Assembly (NCBI RefSeq): GCF_000002235.5
Contig: NW_022145611.1
Location: forward strand, 16,403,633-16,467,632
DNA from: Strongylocentrotus purpuratus
Lineage: Eukaryota > Echinodermata > Echinoidea > Camarodonta > Strongylocentrotidae
Direction of reading: 5' to 3'
Length of the DNA: 64,000 bases
Part shown: piece by piece, positions 26,701 to 40,000 of the stretch
How the letters are laid out: the number at the start of each line of letters is the position of its first letter
Numbering within the stretch: position 1 is the stretch's first letter
Translations under genes and position numbers: made by a program
The notes under the pieces: generated by a model
The model's database searches: none
Seen by the model: the letters and a program-made list of their open reading frames with translations, nothing else
Told to the model about the DNA's origin: nothing

Positions 26701-29700
26701 AGTCCAAGGTACACACTCCACTGCACAAAAAGATAACAAGGCCTGGTCCTAAATGCAAACAAAGTCACTTTTGACAAGAGCAAATCATGCATATATTTCT
26801 ACCTAAACTTCAAGTATGCAGGTGCATTTGTAGTGCATGTAGGTACAGGTTCAAGAGCATTTTAATACTGTAACTGGAAACTTGAGTCATTTGATGAAAC
26901 TCTTGGTCTACATGTACACTGTACATTTTTAGAAGTGTCGATCTCTAGCGAGAATGAAATACTCTCAAAGTTTCAATCACTTAACCTCAATTCTAAATTC
27001 TGATATTTTGTGGAGCTAATTTTACTATTACATCACTTAACTTTATTATCGTCCCCTCCACCCCCTAAATTAAAGAAAATTGAGCTTGCTTTTTAATATT
27101 TCTTTTAAAAATGAGTCCTCATAAACTTTTGAAATGTCACTGTCAGTACAGGGTAACTTCTGGTCCATAAGGCAACATGAATATATAATAGATAAATAAA
27201 TAAATAAATACAAAAATAAAGAAAGTTGTACTTGCTTTTCATCTCTTTTAAAAATGAGTCCTCATAAACTTTAGAAATGTCACTGTCAGGGTAACTTCCG
27301 GTCCATAAGGCAACATGAATATATACCTGGCCCTTGCAAAATCCTTTGGTACATAACAAGTCTCAAATTTTTAATTTACTGTATTGACTTGACTCTTACT
27401 AACTTCTCTTATTTGATGAGCAAATACTTGAAAATCTGATGGACTTTGTTCCTTTCAAAATTGTGCATGTACATTCAGGATCTAGACAGAATCTTATCAT
27501 TTTCTGTCATCGTTGTGCCAACTAGGTTGAGGTGAAGTTACTACATAAATATCATTCTTCAAATTCCATCTTGCAGAAGAATTTGACATTTGAAATGAAA
27601 CAATTCAACCAAACATGACTCAAATTCTTAATCATTGTGTATTTTAAGATTACATAACCAATATCTCCATGATTTTTTGCTTGAAAATTCAACAATCTAA
27701 AAGGAAAATAGATAACAGAATTCATAAACCCCAAAACATCCTATGTTTCTTTGATGAGGTGTCCAAAAATCTCAAATAAAACTGGTAAAACAAACAGCAC
27801 ATCACAAACACTGAAATCAACTTAGGGGGTAAGCAGCTTAATACTATTTCAAGCCTGAAGTGTTAAGTCTGCACAGGGCCTGGATTGTGGATTCTGAGAG
27901 CGATGATCAATCAATTAAAAAATCGGGAACAATAGGTGTCAAAATCTGTGACAACTGCAAGTATTGAAGTCAATCATCTCTCTTCAGCCAAGTTTCAGCT
28001 GGAAATGAAGATGGAAAAGGAAAATCTTAGTGACAAGGGGGAGGAAAGAAAGAATTCCTGGGGTCTTCGTGCCAAGTTTTGAAGGGGTCACATCACCGGG
28101 ACCTATATTTTCCAGTTTTGAATATCAGATGTCAAATTGAGTTTGATGAAGTTGGTGAAACGAATCCCTGGTCCTCAACTCTGCAAGCTCTGTTGGGATC
28201 AACACTTTCAACAGAAATAAATCCATTTTCAAATTGGGTTTTGTCTCACTCACAATGGATCTGTGCAGGAGGAGGCACTGTTCATATTTTAAAAGGAAGC
28301 TCTACAAAATAACTGTCCAGCACGCAAGTCTTGATGCAGTTCTTAACAATTTCATTTTCCAACAATTATAGTGTTAACATAATGCTTTTATATGTGTGTC
28401 CAGTTGCTCTAAATGTTGAATGTATACAATGTGTAGGCCTGTAATAATGAAAGAGTAATGTGATTTCTGTGATAATGTGTAAGATCATGTACAAATTATT
28501 CAGTGACAGTTCACAATTGGGACTCTATCTATGCTTTTTGTTGTTCATCAAACTACAACTGATAATGATATGCTCTCTTTAATGATACTGTAAAAATGCT
28601 ACTGGACTTTCTTTCTGTACCATGCAATGAATTACTTTTCAGTATGAGCAATTTAAACTTGACTTTAAAGGAGAATGTGATAATTGCAGCACAAAGCTTT
28701 CACAACCTCCAATGAAATGCTTTTTCTCTTCATCACGCGAGAATGGCAGAGTCCTGACAGCTACGGAGGATCAGAAACCAACACTGTCCCTTTCTTGACT
28801 TCTTTCTTTCACCTTAACTTTCTGTCTATCCTATGAATATCTACCTTTCAAGATCGATGTCCTTGGGGTGAAATCAAACTATGAGAAGCATGCCCTAAAG
28901 ACTGTAAACATTCATCACTAGTAACCATCCATTTATGTCAATAATCATTTGCAGCTTCACACTCCAGAACCAAAGCAGACCCCGGAGTGCAAGCAACAAA
29001 ACACTCCCTAGCTTTTGAAATGGAGAAGATTCTTTTGGAATGGTGATGAGCCCTGTATTTACAAGTACAGTTTCACACTGTGCATATGTACTGTACATGT
29101 ATTATTCCCTTACCCTTACCATACTTGGGCCCTACCTCTATAATATGACAAAACGAAAGCCGATCAGTTTGTTTGATGAATGTATTTCTTTTTACTCTTG
29201 AGCTAAATGTTTAAAGTATTGGTAAATGAAGCTTCGTTTACATGATCATAAGTAGTAAATCTGATTTTCGTTTAATCCTCAAATTCTGATTTTTAATAAT
29301 CATTAAAATTTCAATAATGGTGCAATTGTTATGAATACCTGTTGATATCTGATGTGTTCTTTGGGTTTACATGTAAATGTCAATAGAAGAGAGGTAATGA
29401 GGTATAGATTTTATATATTTTCATTCCAGATTTGAAAAATAAAAAAGGGTGATATTTCAACTGCAACTCAAGTCTCACTTTTTACGTTTTAATGTGAATG
29501 GGACCAATGTGTGAGCACTCCCTTTCCATACAGCTTGCTTATTATACAGAGTAAGATGGCATTGTGTACAGGCACATGAGAAGCCAAACTCCAAATAAAT
29601 TGTGTGCAACTTCCTGTTTTCCATATTAGGGGTAGGGCTAGGGGTATTGTGTGATTTCTTTAATAGCTTCAAACAATGGTGATAGATAACAATCAGATAA

Positions 29701-31019
29701 GACTTCAGGACAACAGAGAATCCTTCTCAATGATGTTAATATCATTCCATCATATTGGATCAGAGAACACATAATGGTTTTGAATCTTTGACATGAAATA
29801 AAAACATACTTTCAAACATTTTCTATTCACGTTCTGGCTAATGTCAGTAATGATATGTCACAGGCTTGTGCCCAGGATTTTAAAAACATATTGTTTAGCC
29901 CTATTACTTTGTTCCAGAAACGAAGAGACTTGGTACTCTAGTCATTTAGAGAGAAGAGCTTAACACTAACATGGGTCTAGTGCACATTAGCGCCTAAATT
30001 TCAACTCCTAACCCCCCCCCCCTCCCAAATGAAGAAAAAAAAGGAATTTTGAAAAAGTTATTAGGGCCAAGGTACACAGACAAATATAATTTCAATCTGG
30101 ACACCATGTGAAAAAGTTTAGTGTGAAGCCTGGCAGAAAAGGAGAACTACATGTAGATATAAAGTACAACTATAGGCCCTCAAATTGTACATCTTTTTGA
30201 TATTAACAATAGCAGACCTGTAGACAGTATTTGTATAGAAGCCCTAGTAGGACGTGTCCTCGTACACATAGTTTGTTCATACACAATGTGCATAATAAAA
30301 TACATCGTAATCTGCATATTGTATCTCCCTCACAATCTGTAAAACCCTCTTCTTTAACAAATATGATTTACATAATACCTGATTAGGAATAGCTTATCCC
30401 AGCTGACACCCTACACATGTAGGGTTGCCTTTTCAATTGCAAGCACTACGAACATTAGCTGAGGGACCTAAAAGCGATTCATCAGTTTCCTTTGTATATA
30501 TGTCAGGCTAAGTCTCTCTCTCTCATTTTATGGCACATCATCATTTTTTTTTCTCACTTAAGTACAGGTGTACAACGTGCCTCTCAACTTATTTCCAAGC
30601 AAATAATACACCTTAAGTGAAAAATGAGGCTCTATGAAGATGTACTTATTTTCTGTGACCAAATATTCCCCAAATTAATTAACAGGTACAGTTTGGGTAG
30701 CCTGGGTTTTCTTTTCAGTGCATTTTACATCACAAGTTTGTCTAAGAAGGAATAATGATGAAATGATCTGCTTTTGTATGATACTGTACCTCCCTCAGCC
30801 TCTGCAATAAAGCAAGATGAACGTGCTTCAACCATTTTCCCGCTTTTATTTATTGTTGTATATATTATAATATCAACTGTACAATGAACTTTCCTTTAAG
30901 TGCCCTGTAAATCTCAAAATCCACCTTCTACTGTTAACTTGTCATCATGTGGGCGGAGAGAAGAGGTTGCATTTTTGTTTTCTCTCTATCTTACCCCCTC
31001 TCTTTCTGTTTTTCTTTAT

Positions 31020-31058
<39 letters not shown>

Positions 31059-34000
31059 ACTCCCCTCTTTCTCTCTATCTTCCTCTCCATCTTCCTCTCT
31101 CTCTCCATATTTTTGTTTAATCTCTGAGACCAGGTGTGAAGGCCGGCCTGTTGACAGACAGGGAGAGTTGCTCCTTGAACTACACTGAACTCAAGGTGTA
31201 TCAAGGTATGCATCCCACCTGGTAAAGTCTAGGGTCTCACATGAGGTGTTTTCAAACCCACGCAAGCAATCTTGAAACTGCATGCAGTTGAACATACCAA
31301 ATACATAATTCTAAATAAATCGTTGAAGACTAATTGTAATTTGGGAAAATGACCTGCCCCCAAAAGTGTCCTACATGTATCCCAAAGAGCTTGAAGCTTG
31401 AAGATTATATTCTAGATCTAAAAACAATGGTTCAGAACCAAATTACCAAAGGAGCCCTACTCGATATTTTTCTATCAGGTACAATCTCATTCCCACTTGG
31501 TAATAAACCCTTTTTTAAAGATGAAGTTGAGTCCTGGTCATGCGATTGCATTGTGAAAGAAACGGTGTGGAATCGACCAGAAAAGGTTGATCATCTATAT
31601 AAGAAATTGTGTGTATTGCAAGGTTCTAGAATCATCAAAATGATAAGAAATTTGGCCAAGTCTTGGTAAAGTTACATACACTGTACACAGAAAGATGTAT
31701 ATGGGACTACACGAACATGTGGCGTAAAAATCCTACCCCCCCCCCCCCCGAGTTTTACGATGTTACTAACATATTTAGAATGTAAAGGCATTTGAAGAGC
31801 CATGCTTTTCAGGGAACATGTTTTATCTGATGATCTTCCACACTTGCATAATAAGAATTATTACGTTCACAAATTATTGTTCACCTCTTCCCAGAACTCA
31901 ACCTTCTCTTTAACAGTGGACAGCTCAGAAAATGGCAAGTGAATATCATGAGTAATTGAGGACCAATGTAATTTCATCTCAAATCAGCTCTGTTGCTGTA
32001 TGAACATCGCTCTTCAAAGTTCATTTTGTACGTACAAGTATACATTTAGATGAAAACAAACTTCAAACAATAGACAAATTTGTATGAACTTCTGAAGGTA
32101 AAACCATTCACATCGCACAGGTCATGGATTCTCTCAATTATCAGCATATCTGGCATTTCATATTTTGAAGAAGAAAAAAAAAAAATCCCTTTTGGGCAAT
32201 GATTATGAGAAGGGGAAAAGGACGTCAATAGTTCCTACGCTTGATCAACCAACCCTTAACTTTAAAGGATACCTGCCCGTGATCAAAACATCATTAATCA
32301 AACTTGCTTATTCTCAAAATGGAACAGCATAACAAACAGCATTTTGGAATTGACCAAATACAAAACTATAAAATGTTGACATCTCAGCCCTTAGGATGTG
32401 CTTAGGAGGCACAATCGCTTTTAAACAAGTAAAGAGATACAAAAAATGTATCTTCAATTCTCTATCATAGATAGAGCTCTATAAAAGTAGTCCTGAACAC
32501 AAAGTGCGATGTTTGCTGTAAATAGATCTGTGACCTGTCTGTAAAGAGTTCAATCAACAACCAACGCAGGTCGTCTGGAGGACAGAGTGACTGGATAAAA
32601 AAGATTGCTTATCATGGGAAGGTTACTGTCTGCCTGATTTTAATTTTTTCTTCAAAACCATTGATATGAAGTTAATTATCATTTATGAATATATACATTT
32701 AAAATGTCTATCATGAAAACAAACATGTACATGAAAGAGAGAAGGGTGTGGATCCAAGCATCTGTGATGGAAAGGATTGTTACATACATGTACATAATCC
32801 CACACTTGATTTGATTCCTGCACACGCTATCATACAAAAACTGATGTTAGTGTTGTGTGTTTAATAGCATGCCTCAGCAAGGCTTTCCATACAGGTGTGA
32901 ATTCAGTTCGTAAATATGCTGTCCCTCAGAGAGGATGTTAAATTGAGATTCCATGTAAAGGAGATTATACCCTATACACTCTTTATACAAGAATGGGTGT
33001 AAAATGGTCGCATTATAACTCTCCCCTCCCCCTCTCCCTCCCTCCTGTGGTAATAACTTTTCCAATAATTGGTCATTAATTAAACCTTGTTACCTTCTTT
33101 CCAATGTAACTTGAAAATGTGTACATATCCGTAACAAATACACAAGAATAAGGCATTGGGGGGGGGGGGGGGGAATAAACATGCAATTCAGCATACCAAT
33201 ATGAACTAAAATCACAAACTTACTTTGAATTCAGTACCGCTGATTCCTGGAAACTATCTTAATGAAGAGCCAAATATTGAATCTAATCCAATCCAGTCTG
33301 GTAATTTATAGAGCATTAAATAATAGCTTGTTCACTAATTGCCTGATGAAAAGCACTGGTGAGACTGAAAAACTGTGTTCAAGTACAAATTGACAGAAAT
33401 GAACCAGGCAACAAATTCTAGCTATCCAAAAAACTTCCCTGCCAGAAAGGTGATAGTCCTATTAAAGTAAATCCAGTTCAGAAAATCAATGGTTCTGGTT
33501 CAAACAAATGCATCAAAAAGGATCCAAGATGGGAAACAAATAATATCCATTCAAAGAGTATCCCCGTCAGAATGAAGACGACTTGATAATTGTGACGGTC
33601 CTATATCAATCAAGTTCAGATAGTCAATGGTTCTGGAGCTTTGCGATAGTCCTAAATGAAGCAAGTTCAGAGAGTCTATGGTTCAGGGGCCAAAAATGCT
33701 TCAGTGGCTCCTATATCCTTAAAAATGCTATTCATACAGCAACCATGAATAAAGCAACTGCACCATAATTATGATGGTCCAGAATGCAACGAGCTCAGAA
33801 AGTCAATGGTTCTAGCCAAAAAAAATTGCGTCAAAGCATTCAAGATGGGTAATAAATACTATCTGTTTAACCTTTCAAAATAAAGGCAACAGTTCTGAGG
33901 CAAAAAAACATGAATGCCAGCTATAGTATCCATACACTATCTCTTTCAGAAAGCAGACGACTGGACCATAATTATGATGGTCTGCGCACAATAAAATGAG

Positions 34001-37000
34001 TTCAGAAAGTCAATGGTTTGAGGACAAAATATCCATCAAGAGATTCAGACAAGATATTCTGAACGCGATAACAATGGAAAGAATCCATATCCTCTGGGCA
34101 TCGTAAAGTCAAGCTCGTGCAGTAAATAAATTATAATTAATGATAATCGTTGTCACGTGTATGTGCCTTAGAATTATTCTTCTTTTTGTGATACTGCACA
34201 GGCCACTCCTATATCATACAAGACACAATACAAGCCACACCCCTTGCCTCCCTCCCCCCTCCCCTCTATAAAAACATGCTGTCAACTGCATGTAGAGATC
34301 GCAATTCTTATTTAAAGCTTGAATAGTATAGCAAAAGCCTGTACATGCAAAGTTGTGTTTATCTACCGGTACCCCTCCTTAAGTGAAAACAACAAATTAT
34401 ACCACTAAAGTGACCAGTGACCTCTCTTTTGATCTTTTTTTAATTCAATGATTCGTAATCTGAATGACTTCAAAGGGTTTATTGGTCTATCATCTTTTTC
34501 AAAGAGTTTATACTTGTCTACGAGTCAAGGACGTCATTTAAAAATTGATCTGTGATTCTACGTACATGTACATACACACCATGGAGGTAAAGCATACATG
34601 TATTTTTGGTACCAGTATTTACGTCATCTCCATGGGATTATATATTGTATTTAATAAATAAAGAACATTTGATAGGAAAATTCAATTCCAGTTGAGAAAA
34701 CTATCATTTCCTTGGAAAAACAATTGTGTTCCTCTACAGACATTCAAGATAACCAATGAATGGGCCTTATCTCTGTTTACAATATATGCGAGGATGTCTT
34801 CCTACAAATATATGTATTTGCTTCTTAAATCTCATTCTTCTATTTTCTACTCGTTCGTTCGTGTCTCCTTAGATCAAGATTACTATCTTGATCTTCGTAG
34901 TAGTTGCTGCAACCAGCCGTGTCAGACACGTTGCCCCGGGGTGCGAGATAGGGCTCTTGTAGCATGCCCCCACTTAACACAATTACATGTATACAATAAC
35001 AATTTCCATTACATTACATTTAATTATTCTCTACTACATCCCCAAAACAAATTCAGGGCCCCTGTTTCATAAAACTTGACATTATTAACAAGTCAACAAT
35101 ACCCATTATAAGCTACTAAAATCATAGCATTAGATTGGTTGTAAGCGAATTCGACACTTGTTAATGATAAAATGTTTCATGAAACGAGGGCCCAGAACTA
35201 ATAATACAACATGCAAATAATCATAATAATTCATACCTTGTTCATCCGAGTTTGCTCCTTCATGCCTCAGGAAAAACTTGACCTCATTGCGATGAATGCC
35301 CCACTGCTGGAGGATGTCATAGATCTTCTCTTCGTCGTCAATAGGACGCTCTTAAAAGGGGAAGAGGGAATAGGATGGAAAGAGAGAATTATAATTGATG
35401 CTAATGACATCAGTACGTGTAGCAGACTTTCTTGCATTGTTTGCTATTAGCACAAGGCTAATAAATAAAAACAAAGTCTAACAAATGAAATTTGGGTAGT
35501 TATAAGTGGTTTGAAAAGGAGAGAGCACAATCAAGTACTACTTCTTCTAGATTAAATATTCCTCCACAAAGTTTTATATTGCACATGTAGAAATCTATAT
35601 TTCAATAGATGCAATACTTGCCATAACAAAAATTACAACAGAAATGTTTGCAATTTGCACAAGTTTCTTTCTGTGAAATGGCTCTTGTTCACAATCTACA
35701 GTATGAAACATTCATTTCTAAAAGTGTCTGGTTATACAGTAATTGCAAGTAAAAGTTACCTTTCTGAGAGAAAAAAAATCAAGACTATTCCTGCTCGATG
35801 ATACCACTGACACTGTTCATAAACAGAAGCAGAGACTGCGATTGTCTGCTGGAATCATCAACATGCCAGTATAAATTGGATCGCATTATAAAGACATCTA
35901 CCCATACAATGCTTGTCGCTTCCGTGCATTCCATAGTACCCTGATTTCTTTATGGCAGATGTTTGAGGTTGAAGTTCACCTGTATGAACTGATAGCTTCA
36001 ACCTTTATGTGTCGTCAACGACTGATGAGTGTCTTTCAAGTTTCTACCAGGTCGGGTCTTGTTATTTCGTATCCTGCCTAGATCAATACACTATCGTAGG
36101 TTGAGGTTGAAGTTCACCTGTGTATGAACTGACAGTTTCATCTCCATGTTCTGACAGAGTTGAAAAGTATCTCTCATTCCTTCTCTCTCTCTCTTTCTCC
36201 CTCTCTCTTTCAAGTCTTTTTTTTTAAATCCAGAAGTACATGTACCTTGGTTGCTTGGTCGAGAGATTTTGTTGTTTTATTTCTATTGTGTATATATTAT
36301 CTTTGGTTGAGGTTCATGCATTAGAATCGACAGTTTCACCCCTAGGTTCCGACACAGAGTCGACAAATCTTTTTCCCTCGTAGTCTGGTCTTGTTATTTC
36401 ACATCTAACTCTAGGAGTATCAAAGATTGAGGTTAAAGTTCAGCAACATGAACTGAAAGTTTAACCCATATGTTCTGCTGCAAAGTTGACAGGCGTCCCC
36501 TTCCCTTTTCTCCCTCTATCTCTCTCACTGTTGGTCTTTTGATTCATTTAAATGTACATGTCTCCATCTAAATAAACCTGACATGGGTAACCTGCTGAGA
36601 GCCAGAAGGGCATTCCACATTATATGACACGAGTCAATGCCCTTTTATGTCTATGCTAACATATATAAATGCCATTTTTCCAAATTCTTTACTTCACTTA
36701 AATCATTTAAATATGTTGTTTCACCATCTTGCATACTTCGAGCAGCCTTATGACAGGTGACAAATTGCACTTGTAATCATGTTTGAAACACACTGTATGA
36801 AGGGTGTTTACTTTACACAGATTTGGAGAGCTGAACATGGACGTGTCAGCCACCATTACTAGGGACCATTGAGAAATATTCACGCTTTACTTCAGAAATG
36901 GCCATGAACCTGTCTGACTACATTCATTGAATCATCTCTTGTTATGCTTTTGGAAGGCCTCCAGCTATATGGTAGATGAAACATGGAAACCACATTGCTC

Positions 37001-40000
37001 TATTCTATTTAGTCAACACTTAACAACCCCTGGCTCTAAGCATACCGTACATATGCACATACTCCATAAGTTGAATCTTAAATAAGAAAATTGAAGGATT
37101 CCACAACCATGTGAAAACTCAGACTTACCACATCCTCTCCAGAGCTCGGCCAGATGACACTGGACCTCTCCCGTCTCTCTGCATAACTCTACCACATCAC
37201 GGCATCTTGTCTCCGGGGTAATGGGCACATCTGACAATGTGTCTGGACTGTTGCTAAGATAAACTCTCAAGATCATCTACACCCGGCCGCAGAGAGAAAT
37301 AAAAAGAGAGGAAATAATAAATAAGGCCAGGTTGAGCATTACAGGGAAAAGTACATGTGGGTCTACATGTACATGTATACACAAGTAAGAATGAGTCACT
37401 GTAGCACACAGAGGTTTCTCTGTGAGGTTAAGAGTCTCAAGAGAGGCACCCTTTCATCTCAAAAGCAATAAATTGAAAAGTTTGCATTCTGCACAGCTAA
37501 ACTTTATTGACACAGATATTTTTCAGGGTTAAATTACATTTACAACTCCATTTTGAATGCTACTGCACATTTATAAGTCAGAGTGGGCATTGTTAAAGAT
37601 GTACATGTACATGGGCTGCACATTTGGTTTGCAATGGTAAGCTCTAAATCAAAATGACTAATTAAAGGCTCTTGTTAATGAAACGGCCATTGCAGCAATC
37701 GAGCGATGGAAGAACTTGATTTAATTTCATTTAATTTTAATTAAGGAACTTTACATAACTATCTTGATCTAAGGAGACACGAACGAACGAACGAGTGCTA
37801 ATTACAATGTAAATGTACAAAGCCCATACATGTACCTTTGTACATTTATATCGTACATGTACATGTATAAAGTGAACGTGTCCATTGGGATACCGGTAGG
37901 CAGGCATTCATCATCTACCGGTATTCATAGTGGGTGATAAAGAGATCATATCCCACTTACAATACATGTAAATAATGATGCATGTTTATGCCACAATACA
38001 TGCACACTTGTAAAATGTACCAGTACATATGTTTGTTTGTGTATTCATATATTTCAGATTTCATTTGGATTGCTTGATAGCGCCTTTCACTGTACAAGTA
38101 TATTTAACATTTTAATGGCTTTATTGTGCGGACGCACACCTTTTTTTTCTGTGATCTTTTTTTGATTCCATTCAACATAATTATAATTCAACAAATCGTA
38201 TCCCACTTGAATGTGTGAATTATATAAAATGATTATACAGAAACAGAAATAAGTAAACAAATTTCAGGCACACACCCACACACGCAAACAAAACAAAAAC
38301 AAAATTGTTTTCCATTTTACTTTGCTTACTTATCCTCTCACTCGTCAACAGACGGAACAAATGATTCTAACGATAGTGCATACATTCAACAACTACAAGG
38401 CGCCTCAAGATAAATCATGGCTCTCAGTAGTATTATCTCCTGGTACATGTATGTCTCAGAGAATTCCTTGTGTTGATCTAAAGGATTCTCATATCTAGAA
38501 TTTCCACAGAGGTGGCTGACATTTGACAAAATTGCTTGACATTTAAGATATATTTTTCATGATAAGACAGAGCTACATGTACAGTAAATACTGCTAGGAA
38601 TGAGGAAGAAACATTTGAACTTTTGTTACCAAGTATGGAGTCAAAACATATAACTGCTTTTTCACTAGACAAAAGCAAAAATACACATACTGTTGCCCAA
38701 GATTTAATTTGTCAAAATAAGATTAACTTTAGGGGACAGGAGGTATTCTGTGAATGATTTCATCTGGATTGTAAAGAAATGATTCAATTTTTTTCTGAAG
38801 ATATTTTGAATTGCATCTTTTGTTGGTATTTGTATGCAATCGCCTAAAATTGTAAAAAAAAAAACGTACATGAATGCCTCATCATTAAATAATGACACAC
38901 CATAACTTGATGTTTATAAGGACAATTAAATCAATTTGACTAGAATCAAGATTAAATAATTTTCAGAACACTATCCCAAGTTTAAATCCTTGAAGTAATT
39001 GGTTACTCATGTATGAGGCACCATTTGGTAGACCCTACACAACTGATAAAATTCTTGTTCCCATGAATAGAATTAAAAAAGCTATGTGTACATGTCCAGT
39101 GCATGTCTCTCTTTTCCATTTCAAGGCTTTTTATTACAAATTTGATGGATTACACAATTTTAATACCATGCTGTTTATGTATGTAGGTTATTTATTCACA
39201 TTCATATTCCATCATAATGTACTGGTGGTACTTGAAAATCTAAAATGCAATTCACATTATAATTCCAGTAAATTTGAAAATCACAATATACATCAACTAC
39301 ATGTACAAGTACCTGTAGAATAATGGATTACATTTACATCACCGCACAAATCTTTTACCTTTTAGTTCACAACATCTCCATTTCAAAGTGAGATTTATTT
39401 TTACCATATTTCTTTTTAATTTGTCTCTGTTTGAGAGCTTTCAATACCTGCATCTGTGTCTGCTTTCAAGTACAACTGTATCAAGATCTGTGTCCATGCA
39501 CAAATCAAAAACAAGAAACACTACACTGTATGTGTTTAAAGTAAAAAAAGAATATCATTGCTCTTGTAGCCCCCCCCCCCCCCCCCCCCCTCTCCCACTC
39601 AAAAGCTGTCAATTTGGCTGCATGGTTTGGTGAGTAAATCTCATAAAACCATTCAAAAGATGGTTTTAAGAACTGCAGTTCATCAGGTGGACACAATAGA
39701 TTTACATGCCTGATTTGCTACATGGCCATGATTCACACTGACTTGGTACAAAAATCAACAACTTTCCAAGGCCAGTCAGAGTGGCCCACCCACATGTACA
39801 GACATACACATTACATGTACTAGGCCTAGGGAGATATGAGCTTTCTGTAGCCATAGGTCTATATTTAATTTCACATACTTTTTCCAGTTTCCCATTTATA
39901 ATTCTTCAATTATTCTTTTTTCCCTCAAAAGTCATAACATTTAGGACCTCTCATGTACATGTAGGTGTATCCTACATTCCTACAGGAAGCACAACCTATG

